64,000 nt of DNA from Clostridia bacterium (GCA_017621705.1 JAGASR010000014.1:62001-126000); one strand, 5' to 3'; numbered from the stretch's first letter, positions 32,518 to 42,702 are shown. Numbers and translations are program-made. The notes: a model not told the origin generated them from the sequence alone.

Positions 32518-35500
32518 ATGAAATCCTCAAAACCGGTATCAAACCGTCAGCTGATCCTTGTTGTTACCGTAGCAGTCGTTTTACTTGCCTCGATAATCGG
32601 ATTAAGCATATATTTTCAGGAGAAAAATTCAGATGACGACAGCGCACTCAACAAAGATGTTGCGCTTCGAACTCTTTGGGAAAAACCCGCAATAATAGGG
32701 GAGTATGAGGGTAAAAATGTCATCCTTTCAAATAAAGATGAGATCTTTGTCATGCTTCGAAGCGGTGAATGGAAATATCTTCCCGAACCGGTAGAAGGTT
32801 TTGACCCTGAACTTTCTTTCTATATCGATGAAGATTATGCTCTTTTCCTTTGCGAAGATAAAACTGCAGTCGTTTCTTGCGGCGATGAATCCAGATATTA
32901 CGCAACTCCCGCAGGAATAGTCGATGATATCATCACTTATATCAAAGACACGACAGTCATCTCCACCGAAGATGCATCTGCATTCCTTTCGGTTTCGAAT
33001 AATATATCCGTTACCGTTCAGGGCTCTTCCAAAACCGTTTCCTCAGGTTCCCAGCTTTCTTCTGCGCTCAATCTTTCTTCGTGGATCGAAAGCTTCAGCG
33101 TAAAACCCGATTTTGAACCTACTTTTTCCGTTGATAACAGAAACGGGCTTAAAATAAGTGTTTACGATGCCATTAATATCGGCGTTATCGAATATAATGA
33201 AACGCAGACTATCTATACTGTTGACGAACTTACTGTCGCAGGTGCGGAACTTGTAGCAAGATCCTATTTCAACGATGCTGCGATGTCTTTTTCCGAGAAA
33301 CTTGTCGGTGTTGAAAATCTTGTAGTAAAAAAAGGCGGGGAAGAATTCAATCTTTCTCCCGATACTTCTCTTGATATTCTTCTCGATGTGTCTGAATGGG
33401 AACGCCGTTTTAAAGATCCCGCAGGTCTCCCGTCAAAACCCGATATTGTTATATCCGGAGGCACTTCTTTTACTGTTGATCTTTATTCCGCTCAGTCTGT
33501 TGCGGAATTTGAACATGTGTTCTATTCCGTTCCGTCCACGGTCTTTTCTTCAATTGCGGAATATCTTCGTAATGACGATGAAAGCCCCGAAGTTGTTTCA
33601 ACTCTTAAAACGACCGTTTCCGACGGTATCTCTTCCAAAAAACAGATTCCCGTTCAGTTTAAAGAGAGTAATTATGTCGTTTCGGTCAAGACCGAACTTC
33701 TCTCCGTTCTCGGTATTTCTTCTTGGACGGAAAGTCCCGTCCTTGAACTTATCGGAACTCCCGATATAGTCCTCAAGATCAACTCTCTTCCCGAACTTTC
33801 TCTCAGTTTCTATTCCGCGAAAAACTCCGTATCCGTTATCAGCGGAAAAGAAAAACAGGTTTATAAGATATCATCTACCGTTTACGATTCGCTCGTTAAA
33901 TACGTTCAGGAAAATCTTTACACAGAAGCCTGGACTATTTCCGCAACGGAGCTCGGCGCTCTTCAGAAAATAGCCGAAGGCGTTGAAGTTACCGTTACTG
34001 ATGCTTCTTCTTATCGCGAAAAATACAGCGAAGATATTGAAGATGCCGTATCCGTTCTTGCCGCACTTGATCTTCTTCCTCTCGATTCTATCCCCGAGAT
34101 TAAAACTGCGGAAAAAACAGATATTTTATTCAAGGGTCCCGAAAAATTCATCATGACAATGTATCCCGCAGAAGACGGTTCTCTGCTTGTAAACGTTACA
34201 GGTAAGTTCTATTCTATGGGTAAATATATCGACAGATGGTTCTCCTGTTCTTCCAAATATGCTGAGATCATCATCGCGCTCAAAGATGTTAACGCAAGAG
34301 CTTCCGATACCGTTGCCGCACTTTTCTGTGAGGCAGTCCGCACGGGTGATATCGAAACGATCAACCGTCTTATCGGTAACTCTTCCTTTGATTACAGCGG
34401 CATAAAAACTCTTATGCTCAATAATCTTTCAATAACAAATACCGAAACCGACGGCGTTTATACCGTAACTCTCAATGTCGAAGATCCCGTGGATTCTCCG
34501 TTCGAAAAGGGTACGCATGATTATACCCTCGTGATCGGTTCTTCCGCAGAGGGGCTTTCCGTTGTATCGTTTATTCGTTCCGACGAATATGAAATACTCA
34601 ATTCTTTTGATGCTGCGATCGATGCTGTTGACGATTTCACTTCATGGAACGATGTTGCAGGTGTGACTTTCAATTCCGTAAGTGATATTGAAAATAAATC
34701 GTCTCTTGCCGCATACCTCATGCTTCTTTGCAAAAAGGACGGTCTCGGTAAAACTTCCGAAGATAATCCTTCTCTTATCCAGTTTACTCAGGATGAGATC
34801 AATGCCGCATCGAAAAAATATTTCGGTCTCGAAAAATTCGAGGCAACCGATATTTCAGCATATAATGCCGAAACCGGTCTTTATTCTTACGAGGGCAGAA
34901 GCGCTCCGTCAAGATATAAGAGAGCTGTTTCCGTTTCTTATGAAGAATCCGGCGATGTTTTTGTTACCTATAAATGGTATTCCGATCCGCTTCTTCTGTA
35001 TGCGAGCGAAACGGTTGTTTATACCGTTAAAAATAATGAAGACGGCTCATATGCGATCATTTCCGCGAAGTTCGACTCCATAACTCCTCCGGAAGACGAG
35101 AAGCCTTCTGATGAAACGGATATTCCGTCGACCGAAACTCCGTCCGACGAAAAAACAGATGAAACTGTTACCCCCGAAGAACCTCCTGTCGATGAAGAGG
35201 AAACGCCCGTTGAGGAAGAAACTTCTTTTGCGCCTCCGTCCGGGCTTTCTCCCACAGAGACAATGTTCAAGTATTTCGAATATCTCAACGAAAAAGATAT
35301 TGATAAAACAAACAGTATTCTTTACGAAGCCTACGCAAGAAACGAACTCGACTATAAGTTTGATGAACTTACGAAAGTTTCCGTTGTTTCCTGCGCAGAA
35401 GTTCCGACCGATTTCGATTGGTATGAGCCGTGGTATAAAGATCCCGTTGCGTATGTCTGCGTTGTTGCTGAAGTGACCGTGGACTGTTCCGGCGACGACT

Positions 35501-35619
35501 ACCTTATCTATAATAAAGGCTCAAATTCCGTTGAAATATATATGATCAAGACTGCCGAAGGCGCCGACTGGCGTATTATAGCCGAAAAACTCGGCGGAGA
35601 AGGTATTCTCGGTCAATAA
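32518..35619 (+). CDS. Large membrane-anchored repeat protein, unknown function
   Basis: 1033 residues. An N-terminal helix (about 11-32) precedes four to five degenerate repeats of about 100 residues (roughly 40-590). Each has a Leu-x-SSW-x-ES-like segment, a P-D-I-x-hydrophobic strand, a Y-(S/D)-A turn, and ends in a Y(Y/K)(A/I/S)-x-(S/P)-x-(I/V)-type helix such as YATPAGIVDDIITYIKD, YSVPSTVFSSIAEYL and YKISSTVYDSLVKYV. A region at about 590-855 follows, then a Pro/Glu/Thr-rich linker (856-908) and a C-terminal domain of about 125 residues that looks like an NTF2/DUF4829-type fold. Probably extracellular; ligand unknown. It precedes the alpha-mannosidase gene. Confidence 0.78.
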   Translation: MKSSKPVSNRQLILVVTVAVVLLASIIGLSIYFQEKNSDDDSALNKDVALRTLWEKPAIIGEYEGKNVILSNKDEIFVMLRSGEWKYLPEPVEGFDPELSFYIDEDYALFLCEDKTAVVSCGDESRYYATPAGIVDDIITYIKDTTVISTEDASAFLSVSNNISVTVQGSSKTVSSGSQLSSALNLSSWIESFSVKPDFEPTFSVDNRNGLKISVYDAINIGVIEYNETQTIYTVDELTVAGAELVARSYFNDAAMSFSEKLVGVENLVVKKGGEEFNLSPDTSLDILLDVSEWERRFKDPAGLPSKPDIVISGGTSFTVDLYSAQSVAEFEHVFYSVPSTVFSSIAEYLRNDDESPEVVSTLKTTVSDGISSKKQIPVQFKESNYVVSVKTELLSVLGISSWTESPVLELIGTPDIVLKINSLPELSLSFYSAKNSVSVISGKEKQVYKISSTVYDSLVKYVQENLYTEAWTISATELGALQKIAEGVEVTVTDASSYREKYSEDIEDAVSVLAALDLLPLDSIPEIKTAEKTDILFKGPEKFIMTMYPAEDGSLLVNVTGKFYSMGKYIDRWFSCSSKYAEIIIALKDVNARASDTVAALFCEAVRTGDIETINRLIGNSSFDYSGIKTLMLNNLSITNTETDGVYTVTLNVEDPVDSPFEKGTHDYTLVIGSSAEGLSVVSFIRSDEYEILNSFDAAIDAVDDFTSWNDVAGVTFNSVSDIENKSSLAAYLMLLCKKDGLGKTSEDNPSLIQFTQDEINAASKKYFGLEKFEATDISAYNAETGLYSYEGRSAPSRYKRAVSVSYEESGDVFVTYKWYSDPLLLYASETVVYTVKNNEDGSYAIISAKFDSITPPEDEKPSDETDIPSTETPSDEKTDETVTPEEPPVDEEETPVEEETSFAPPSGLSPTETMFKYFEYLNEKDIDKTNSILYEAYARNELDYKFDELTKVSVVSCAEVPTDFDWYEPWYKDPVAYVCVVAEVTVDCSGDDYLIYNKGSNSVEIYMIKTAEGADWRIIAEKLGGEGILGQ

Positions 35620-35660
35620 TAATTCAGTAAAAAATTTTAATTTATAAGGAGAAAATCAGT

Positions 35661-38600
35661 ATGCTCGTTCCTAAAACTTTAACCGGTAAGCTTCAAAGAG
35701 CTTTAAGCAAGTACGAACGGTATAGATTTGAAAATATCGCAGAAGTTACCGGCGTAACTCTTTATGAAACTCCCGAACGTCTCCAGCACGAACCCGCAGA
35801 GCAGGGCAAGCCTATCGAAAAAGGCGCGTCCTGGGGTAATGAAGGTATAACCGGCTGGTTCCGTTGCGACTATGTTATTCCCGAAGAATTCGACGGTAAA
35901 CGTCTCTTCGTAGGAGCAAAAACTAACGGTGAAACACTCTGGTTTGCAAATGACATCGTAAAAGGTGTTTTTGACGTTAACCATCCCTATGTTCACCTCG
36001 TAAAATCCGCTAAAAAAGGCGATAAATATCATTTCGCATTCGAAGCATACAGCGGACACTGGTTCCCCGGTTGCGGTATCGGTGAATCCAATCCCGCAAT
36101 AACCGAAGGCTGCAAATCTTTCGGCGGTGTTTATATTGCACAGGAACGTGAAGACGTTCGCGATTTCATTTTCGATTTTGCCACCATTCTTTCTTTTGTA
36201 AAAGCTACAAGAGGAGATAAAAACAACTTCCGTGCAGCTAAAGCAATGAAAGTTCTCGAACAGGTATTCTCTGTTATCAACGGAGATCCCGACGAAACTC
36301 CCGAAAGCGAATGGCGTCCCAAGCTTAAAGAAGCCTGCAAGATAATGAAACCCTTCCTTTCCAGCAAAAACTCCGCAACCGCTCCCACCATCGGCCTTGT
36401 CGGTCACTCTCATATCGATACTGCATGGCTCTGGCCCATCAGCGAAACACGCAGAAAATGCGGCAGAACTTTCTCCTCCGTTCTTAACCTCATGGAACAG
36501 AACGAAGATTTCATTTTCATTCAGAGCGCTCCCTGCCATGCAGATTTTGTTCGTCAGGATTATCCCGAACTTTTCGCACGTATTCAGGAACGCGTTAAAG
36601 AGGGCAGATGGGAACCTAACGGCGGTATGTGGGTCGAACCTGACTGTAACATCACCTCCGGTGAAGCTTTCGTCCGTCAGCTCCTCGTCGGTCAGAACTT
36701 TACAAGAAAATATTACGGTTATTCTTCCGATACTCTCTGGGAACCCGACGTATTCGGTTATTCCGCAGCTCTTCCGCAGATCCTTAAAGGTTGCGGCATA
36801 GATTATTTCTGCACCACCAAACTTTCCTGGAACGATACAAACCGTTTCCCCTATGACACTTTTGTCTGGGAAGGTATAGACGGTTCTTCCGTTCTTGCTC
36901 ATTTCAATACTATCCCCGCAAATCCCACTCCCGAAACACTTCTTTCCATGTGGAACGATGTTCAGCATAAAGATGTTCAGGACAGACGTCTTGCTGCTCT
37001 CGGTCACGGTGACGGCGGCGGCGGACCTACCTACGAACTCGCAGAATACGCAAAACGTGTTCGTGACCTCGAAGGTTGCCCGAAGGGCGAAATGATGACT
37101 GTTTCCAAATTCATGCACAGCATCGAAGATAATTGCACAGATCTTCCCAAATGGTTCGGTGAACTTTATCTTGAACTTCACAGAGGTACCCTTACTTCCG
37201 TTGCAGGCGTAAAGAAAGGCAACAGAAAGATGGAATTTGCGATGAGAAGCGCAGAATTCATCGCAACTCTCGCGTTCCTCAAAGGCAAGGGCTATCCCAC
37301 CGAAGAACTTGATAAACTCTGGAAACACCTTCTCACTCACCAGTTCCACGATATCCTTCCCGGCTCTTCTATCGCAAGAGTTAACGACGAAGCTCTCGAA
37401 GCTTTCGCAGAAGGTATCTCCGCAACTCAGGTTCTTACTTCCGAAAAAGCTCTCGAAATCGCAGAAGTCAGCGACGATGAGATCACCGTATTCAACGATC
37501 TTAGCTGGAACAGATCTTCCTTCGTTCTCGACAATACCGATAAAGCTCCTGTCGGCCTCAAATCACAGAGCTATACCGATCTTGACGGCAACACTAGAAT
37601 CTATGTGTCCAGTGCAGATGTTCCCGCTCTCGGTGCCGCTGTTTACGCTGTTGAAGAACAGAAAAACGAAGGCAAGAGCGCATTCAAAGTTAACGCTGCT
37701 ATGACTAAGGTCGTAACACCGTTTGCTGAAGTCAAATTCGATAAGATCGGCAGAATCTCAAGCTTTATCGATAAATCCACCGGCCGCGAACTCGTCAAAG
37801 ACGGCGGCGCACTCAACTCCATCTGGCTCGGCGAAGACCTTCCCGACTACTGGGATAACTGGGATATCAACCCCGACCAGTACCTCAAGATGCAGCTCCA
37901 GACCAACCTTGTTTCCCGTGAACTTATCAGCAACGGCGCTCTCCAGCTCCGTATCAGAAGCACCTGGAAGATCGGCGAAGCATCCACCTTTATTCAGGAT
38001 ATCGTCTTCTATGCAGACAGCAAGAAAGTCGATTTCGAAACCAAGGTTGAATGGAACGAAAAACATAAACTCCTCAAAGCAGGCTTTGACCTCAACGTAT
38101 TCTCCGGAACTGCCCGTCATGAGATCCAATACGGTTACGCTGAACGTCCCACTCACAGAAACCTCTCTGAAGACAGAGCACGTTTTGAAGTCTGCAACCA
38201 TAAATGGACCGATATTTCCGAAATGGAATTCGGTGCCGCTATCCTTAACGATTGTAAGTACGGTATTTCCGTTCACGGCAGCGATGTTCGTCCCACCCTT
38301 CTCAAGAGCGGTACCCATCCCGATCCCCGTGGTGATAACGGTGTTCATACCTTCACTTATTCTCTCCTTCCCCACGATGCTTTCTCTGTTGAAAGCGTAG
38401 TCCGTCCCGCATACGAACTCAATACCAACGTTACCACCGTCGGCGGTCGTTGCGATATTGAAGGTTCTCTTATCAAATTCGACTCTTCCAACATCATCGT
38501 TGAAGCTGTCAAGAAAGCTGAAGACGGCAACTCCGTTATCATCAGATTCTACGATGCTCTCGGCACCGGTAAGAAAGTTAAAGCTACCGTCGGTCTCGAA

Positions 38601-38723
38601 GGCGTTAAAGAAATCGCTGAAACCAATATGCTCGAAGAAGAAAAAGCTGTTATCGCTAACGGCGCAGAATTTGAAATGTACGTCAAACCCTTCGAGATCA
38701 AAACTATTTCCGTTAAATTCTAA
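35661..38723 (+). CDS. GH38 alpha-mannosidase
   Basis: 1020 residues, no signal peptide, so intracellular. The N-terminal beta domain (about 1-245) is followed by the catalytic barrel starting GLVGHSHIDTAWLWPISETR (zinc His/Asp), WEPNGGMWVEPD, and TLWEPDVFGYSAALPQ with the nucleophile Asp363, then HQFHDILPGSSI (zinc His) and C-terminal beta-sandwich domains ending in the usual FEIKTISV strand. GH38 enzymes release alpha-mannose from N-glycan or mannan oligosaccharides by a retaining mechanism. Codon use is strongly biased, indicating high expression. The neighbouring genes include no mannose transporter. Confidence 0.95.
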   Translation: MLVPKTLTGKLQRALSKYERYRFENIAEVTGVTLYETPERLQHEPAEQGKPIEKGASWGNEGITGWFRCDYVIPEEFDGKRLFVGAKTNGETLWFANDIVKGVFDVNHPYVHLVKSAKKGDKYHFAFEAYSGHWFPGCGIGESNPAITEGCKSFGGVYIAQEREDVRDFIFDFATILSFVKATRGDKNNFRAAKAMKVLEQVFSVINGDPDETPESEWRPKLKEACKIMKPFLSSKNSATAPTIGLVGHSHIDTAWLWPISETRRKCGRTFSSVLNLMEQNEDFIFIQSAPCHADFVRQDYPELFARIQERVKEGRWEPNGGMWVEPDCNITSGEAFVRQLLVGQNFTRKYYGYSSDTLWEPDVFGYSAALPQILKGCGIDYFCTTKLSWNDTNRFPYDTFVWEGIDGSSVLAHFNTIPANPTPETLLSMWNDVQHKDVQDRRLAALGHGDGGGGPTYELAEYAKRVRDLEGCPKGEMMTVSKFMHSIEDNCTDLPKWFGELYLELHRGTLTSVAGVKKGNRKMEFAMRSAEFIATLAFLKGKGYPTEELDKLWKHLLTHQFHDILPGSSIARVNDEALEAFAEGISATQVLTSEKALEIAEVSDDEITVFNDLSWNRSSFVLDNTDKAPVGLKSQSYTDLDGNTRIYVSSADVPALGAAVYAVEEQKNEGKSAFKVNAAMTKVVTPFAEVKFDKIGRISSFIDKSTGRELVKDGGALNSIWLGEDLPDYWDNWDINPDQYLKMQLQTNLVSRELISNGALQLRIRSTWKIGEASTFIQDIVFYADSKKVDFETKVEWNEKHKLLKAGFDLNVFSGTARHEIQYGYAERPTHRNLSEDRARFEVCNHKWTDISEMEFGAAILNDCKYGISVHGSDVRPTLLKSGTHPDPRGDNGVHTFTYSLLPHDAFSVESVVRPAYELNTNVTTVGGRCDIEGSLIKFDSSNIIVEAVKKAEDGNSVIIRFYDALGTGKKVKATVGLEGVKEIAETNMLEEEKAVIANGAEFEMYVKPFEIKTISVKF

Positions 38724-38735
38724 GGAGGTACGACT

Positions 38736-39590
38736 TTGCGAAAAGTTGTCATTACAACAGACAGTTGTTGTGATCTTTTGCCCGAGATGTACGAGCAGCA
38801 CGGTATAAAAGTATTACCGCTTTACGTTACCCTCGGCGATGAATCTTATTTCGACGGCGTTAATGTAACCCCGAGAGATATCTTTGAATATGTTGACAAA
38901 ACAGGAACTCTTCCCAAAACTGCCGCAAGAAGTGTTGGTGACTTTATAGATTTCTTCAAAGGAATCGTTGATGAAGGAAATGATGTCGTATTTATCGGCA
39001 TCGGCTCTTCTCTTTCTTCTACTCATCAGAATGCTTGCCTTGCAGCCGCAGAAGTTGGAAACGTTTATGTTGTTGACTCCGAAAATCTTTCTACAGGCAT
39101 CGCTCTTTCTGTTCTGAAAGCGTGTGATCTCAAAGACCAGGGTATGTCTGCCGAAGAAATAGCAGATAAGATCGCTGCTGAAACGAAACTTGTAGATGCA
39201 AGTTTTATTGTCGACAGACTTGACTATCTCTATAAAGGCGGCAGATGTTCAGCAGTTTCTGCTCTCGGCGCAAATCTTCTCAAACTTCATCCATGTATTG
39301 AAGTTAACAGCGGCAAAATGGGCGTCGGCAAAAAATATCGCGGCAATATGAAAGATATTCTTGTTAAATATGTCAAGGAACGTCTTTCCGTCGAAGGTAT
39401 GAAATACGACAGAACCCGTGTGTTTTTAACTCACACTTGTGTCGATCACCAGGAATATGTCGATGCTTGCGTCGAAGCCGTAAAAGAAACAGGCCTTTTC
39501 GATGCGGTATATGATACTGCAGCAGGTGCGACCGTCACTTCCCATTGCGGACCGAACACCCTCGGTGTCATTTTCTGCACACTCGAATAA
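38736..39590 (+). CDS. DegV-family fatty-acid-binding protein
   Basis: 284 residues with a TTG start at 38736 placed eight bases after AAGGAGG. DegV signatures are VVITTDSCCDLLPEMYEQHG, VLPLYVTLGDESYFDGVNV, KTAARSVGDFIDFF, GIGSSLSSTHQNA, VVDSENLSTG and DASFIVDRLDYLYKGGRCSA. Some DegV proteins (FakB) present fatty acids to the FakA kinase for phospholipid synthesis. No fakA is nearby, and that role is from family knowledge only. It lies 12 bases after the mannosidase gene and shares its transcript, ending at a strong terminator. Confidence 0.9.
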   Translation: MRKVVITTDSCCDLLPEMYEQHGIKVLPLYVTLGDESYFDGVNVTPRDIFEYVDKTGTLPKTAARSVGDFIDFFKGIVDEGNDVVFIGIGSSLSSTHQNACLAAAEVGNVYVVDSENLSTGIALSVLKACDLKDQGMSAEEIADKIAAETKLVDASFIVDRLDYLYKGGRCSAVSALGANLLKLHPCIEVNSGKMGVGKKYRGNMKDILVKYVKERLSVEGMKYDRTRVFLTHTCVDHQEYVDACVEAVKETGLFDAVYDTAAGATVTSHCGPNTLGVIFCTLE

Positions 39591-39600
39591 TTTAATTTCA

Positions 39601-39634
39601 AATAATGCCGTTCACTTATGTGGACGGCATTATT
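39601..39634 (+). terminator. Terminator after the DegV gene
   Basis: AATAATGCCGT / ACGGCATTATT with an inner CAC/GTG extension and a TTAT loop, 11 bases after the DegV stop. Confidence 0.8.
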
Positions 39635-39693
39635 CATTTATCTTAACTTTCCGTCATAGATATAAACTAAAAATATATTTTAAAGAGGAAAGT

Positions 39694-40812
39694 ATGAATA
39701 GGAAGATATTTAATTTTTCGGCATTCATTTTAGTTTTTACGTTTTTTACAAGTCTTTTAGTTTGTGAGTCATCTGCTTTGAGCGCACATAGTGCAATCGT
39801 TATCGAGGCTTCAACAGGAACTGTCGTTTTCGAACATAATGCAGATGAAAAGCTTCCCGAAGCAAGCACGACCAAAATAATGACGGCGCTTCTCGCTCTT
39901 GAAAACTGCCCGTATGATGTCAGTTTTACGGTCTCCGAAGCTGCCGCCAATGTGGAAGGTTCACAGATTGGGCTTCTTAAAGGGGAGAGGATTAAACTTT
40001 CCGATCTTCTGTATATGCTGATGCTCCGAAGCGGAAACGATGCCGCACATGTCATTGCAGAAGGCGTTGCCGGAAGTGTCGATAAATTTGTTGAAATGAT
40101 GAATGAAAAAGCTGAAGAACTCGGATGTACTTCCACTCATTTTTCAAATCCGCACGGTCTACCGGATGACGAACATTTTACAACAGCCAAAAATCTTGCA
40201 ATTATTGCCGCAGAAGCTTACCGTAACGATGATTTTCGCAAGATCGTTTCAACTCACCGTGCAAAACTCAACTATTTTGGGCTTATAATCGAAAATTCAA
40301 ATAAACTGCTCGATAAATATGAATACGCAAACGGTATGAAAACGGGCTTTACGAAAGCCGCAGGACGATGCCTCGTTTCATCCGCGGAAAAAGATGGAGT
40401 AAGTCTTATTTGCGTAACTCTCAATGCTCCCGACGACTGGAATGATCATATTACTCTTCTCGATGAGTGCTTTGAAAGAGTCGAAAAGACCGTCATTTAT
40501 AATACGGGGGAGTATGAAACGACCGTTCCTTCTCTAGGAGGGACTTCACCCGTTCAGATCATAAATACTCAACCGATCTATGGGCTTAAAATCAACGGTT
40601 CGGATATTCCTTTTTCTTTGACCGAAAATCTACCCGTCAGTATTTTTGCGCCGATCGATGCCGGTAAAACGGTCGGTCGCCTTATCTCATGCTTTGATAA
40701 CAAAACAGTGTCTTCTGTTCCTCTTGCGGTCAGAAGAACGGTTTTATTAAATTCATATGAACTGTCTTTTCTTGAACGGTTTCTTCTGAACTTCTCAAAT
40801 CTCTGGCTTTGA
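39694..40812 (+). CDS. D-alanyl-D-alanine carboxypeptidase (DacF/PBP5-like, S11)
   Basis: 372 residues from the ATG at 39694 (AGAGGAAAG upstream). The open frame upstream overlaps the degV end and its terminator and is rejected. A Sec signal peptide ends near ESSALSA. The three penicillin-binding motifs are present: STTK (SxxK) in LPEASTTKIMTALLALE, SGN in MLRSGNDAAHVIAEG, and KTG in NGMKTGFTKAAGRCL. It should trim D-Ala from peptidoglycan outside the membrane. The C-terminal part lacks a clear amphipathic anchor but ends with LERFLLNFSNLWL, which may serve as one. DacF types are often sporulation-linked. Confidence 0.92.
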   Translation: MNRKIFNFSAFILVFTFFTSLLVCESSALSAHSAIVIEASTGTVVFEHNADEKLPEASTTKIMTALLALENCPYDVSFTVSEAAANVEGSQIGLLKGERIKLSDLLYMLMLRSGNDAAHVIAEGVAGSVDKFVEMMNEKAEELGCTSTHFSNPHGLPDDEHFTTAKNLAIIAAEAYRNDDFRKIVSTHRAKLNYFGLIIENSNKLLDKYEYANGMKTGFTKAAGRCLVSSAEKDGVSLICVTLNAPDDWNDHITLLDECFERVEKTVIYNTGEYETTVPSLGGTSPVQIINTQPIYGLKINGSDIPFSLTENLPVSIFAPIDAGKTVGRLISCFDNKTVSSVPLAVRRTVLLNSYELSFLERFLLNFSNLWL

Positions 40813-40864
40813 TTTATTGATTTTCGGATTATTGTGAACAAGTTGTTATTTTATTTGTAAAAGG

Positions 40865-40893
40865 TTGACAAAAAGCGGAAAAGATGATAAAAT
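40865..40893 (+). promoter_or_regulatory. Promoter of the acyl-CoA synthetase gene
   Basis: TTGACA (40865-40870), 17 bases, TAAAAT (40888-40893), followed by AAAGGAA and the ATG at 40932. Confidence 0.82.
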
Positions 40894-40931
40894 ATTAAAT
40901 TGAAGGAATATGATCCGAAAGGAATAATAAA

Positions 40932-42566
40932 ATGCCTATTACAGATTTTCTCGAGAAAAACGCAAAGCTCTATCCCAACGATATTGCTCTTGTTGAAATT
41001 AATCCCGAAAAGAAACCGTCTCACCCGATAACGTGGCGCGAATACAGCCTTATTGAATCTGCGCCCGGTGGAAAATACCGCAGAGAAATGTCGTGGAGAG
41101 ATTTTGATATAAAAGCAAACCGTTTTGCTAATCTTCTGCTTACAAGAGGCGTCCGCAAAGGCGATAAAGTCGCTGTTTTGTTGATGAACTGCCTTGAGTG
41201 GCTTCCGATCTATTTCGGTATCCTTAAAATGGGCGCACTTGCTGTTCCAATGAATTACCGTTATGCTTCCGACGAAATAAAATACTGCCTCGATCTTGCC
41301 GATGTTTCCGTTCTCATTTTCGGACCTGAATTTACGGGCAGAGTCGATGCTATTAAAAACGATATCCCGAATGTCAAGCATTTGTTCTTTGTCGGCAACG
41401 ATGTTCCCGATTTTGCCGATAACTATGATGAACTCGTAACATATTGCTCTTCCATCGCTCCGGCAGTCGAGATCAAAGATGAAGATAACGGCGCTATCTA
41501 CTTCTCTTCCGGTACAACAGGTTTTCCGAAAGCTATTCTTCATTCTCACGGTGCTCTCGTTTCGTCCTGTATTACAGAGCAGAATCATCATAGCCAGACC
41601 CGTGACGATATCTTCCTCTGCATTCCGCCCCTTTATCATACAGGCGCTAAAATGCACTGGTTCGGTAGCCTCCTCGCAGGTTCCAAAGCTATCATTCTTC
41701 GCGGCGTAAGTCCCGAGTGGATCCTTCAGACAGTTTCCGATGAGGGCGCAACAATCGTTTGGCTTCTCGTTCCCTGGGCTCAGGATATTCTCGACAGCAT
41801 TGATCGCGGAGATATCGATCTTTCCGAATATAACACCGATCAGTGGAGACTTATGCATATCGGTGCTCAGCCCGTACCTCCGAGCCTTATCCGCCGTTGG
41901 AAACAGATATTCCCGAACCATGATTACGATACAAACTACGGTCTTTCCGAGTCCATCGGTCCCGGCTGCGTTCATCTCGGTATCGAAAATATCCATAAAG
42001 TCGGTTCTATCGGTAAGCCGGGTTATCTCTGGCAGGCAAAGGTAGTAGGGGATAAGGGTAAAGAAGTCGAGGGTGACGAAGTCGGCGAACTTCTCGTCAA
42101 AGGCCCCGGTGTTATGAAATGCTATTATAAAAACCCCGAAGCTACCGCAGAAGTTTTAAAAGACGGTTGGCTTTGTACCGGAGATATGGCTCGTATCGAT
42201 GAAGACGGCTTCATTTGGCTCGTTGACCGTAAAAAAGACGTTATCATCACAGGCGGCGAAAACCTCTATCCCGTCCAGATTGAAGATTTCCTCCGTGCAA
42301 ACGATAAGATCAAAGACGTTGCAGTCATCGGTCTTCCCGACGAACGTCTCGGTGAAATCGCAGCGGCTATCATTTCTATAAAAGACGGTGTCGAGTGCTC
42401 CGAAGAAGAGATTAACGCTTTCTGCGCTGCTCTCCCCAGATATAAACGTCCCCGTAAGATCATCTTTGCCGATGTTCCAAGAAATCCCACCGGTAAGATC
42501 GAAAAACCCAAGCTCCGCGAAATTTATTGCGGCGGCAGACTCGTTGAAGAACAAATAACCAGATAA
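40932..42566 (+). CDS. AMP-forming acyl-CoA synthetase/ligase
   Basis: 544 residues of the ANL superfamily. The P-loop-like motif IYFSSGTTGFPKAILHSHGA, DTNYGLSESIG (A5), GWLCTGDMARIDEDGFIW (A7), VDRKKDVIITGGENLYPVQI (A8) and the C-terminal catalytic lysine in PTGKIEKPKLRE (A10) are complete. These enzymes activate a carboxylic acid with ATP and join it to CoA. The domain pattern is nearest to medium/long-chain fatty acid or aryl acid CoA ligases, and the acid is not predictable. Codon use is as biased as in the biotin operon, suggesting strong expression. Monocistronic between its own promoter and terminator. Confidence 0.88.
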   Translation: MPITDFLEKNAKLYPNDIALVEINPEKKPSHPITWREYSLIESAPGGKYRREMSWRDFDIKANRFANLLLTRGVRKGDKVAVLLMNCLEWLPIYFGILKMGALAVPMNYRYASDEIKYCLDLADVSVLIFGPEFTGRVDAIKNDIPNVKHLFFVGNDVPDFADNYDELVTYCSSIAPAVEIKDEDNGAIYFSSGTTGFPKAILHSHGALVSSCITEQNHHSQTRDDIFLCIPPLYHTGAKMHWFGSLLAGSKAIILRGVSPEWILQTVSDEGATIVWLLVPWAQDILDSIDRGDIDLSEYNTDQWRLMHIGAQPVPPSLIRRWKQIFPNHDYDTNYGLSESIGPGCVHLGIENIHKVGSIGKPGYLWQAKVVGDKGKEVEGDEVGELLVKGPGVMKCYYKNPEATAEVLKDGWLCTGDMARIDEDGFIWLVDRKKDVIITGGENLYPVQIEDFLRANDKIKDVAVIGLPDERLGEIAAAIISIKDGVECSEEEINAFCAALPRYKRPRKIIFADVPRNPTGKIEKPKLREIYCGGRLVEEQITR

Positions 42567-42568
42567 CT

Positions 42569-42604
42569 AATAACTCCGAAACCTTATGGTTTCGGAGTTA
42601 TTTT
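42569..42604 (+). terminator. Terminator of the acyl-CoA synthetase gene
   Basis: A 15-bp stem AATAACTCCGAAACC with its complement and a TTAT loop, then TTTTG. The core matches the terminators at 24209 and 45208. Confidence 0.88.
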
Positions 42605-42660
42605 GTCTATATTAAACAAAAAGTCAAAAATACTCTGCTTGATGTTTTATTCTCAATATA

Positions 42661-42689
42661 TTGTAATTAGGGCTTTATTATGTTATAAT
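42661..42689 (+). promoter_or_regulatory. Promoter of permease copy 2
   Basis: TTGTAA (42661-42666), 17 bases, TATAAT (42684-42689). From the -10 box to the start codon the leader matches that of copy 1 (26723), including AAACATAA, TGTCCGACA and GGAGGTGCA. Confidence 0.8.
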
Positions 42690-42702
42690 ATAAACATAAA
42701 AA

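Noticed and set aside
35703-37349. 548-codon antisense frame over the GH38 gene (and another at 37758-38801)
   Set aside because: Low-complexity Phe/Cys/Val-rich translations mirroring the biased codons of the mannosidase; no RBS or domain.
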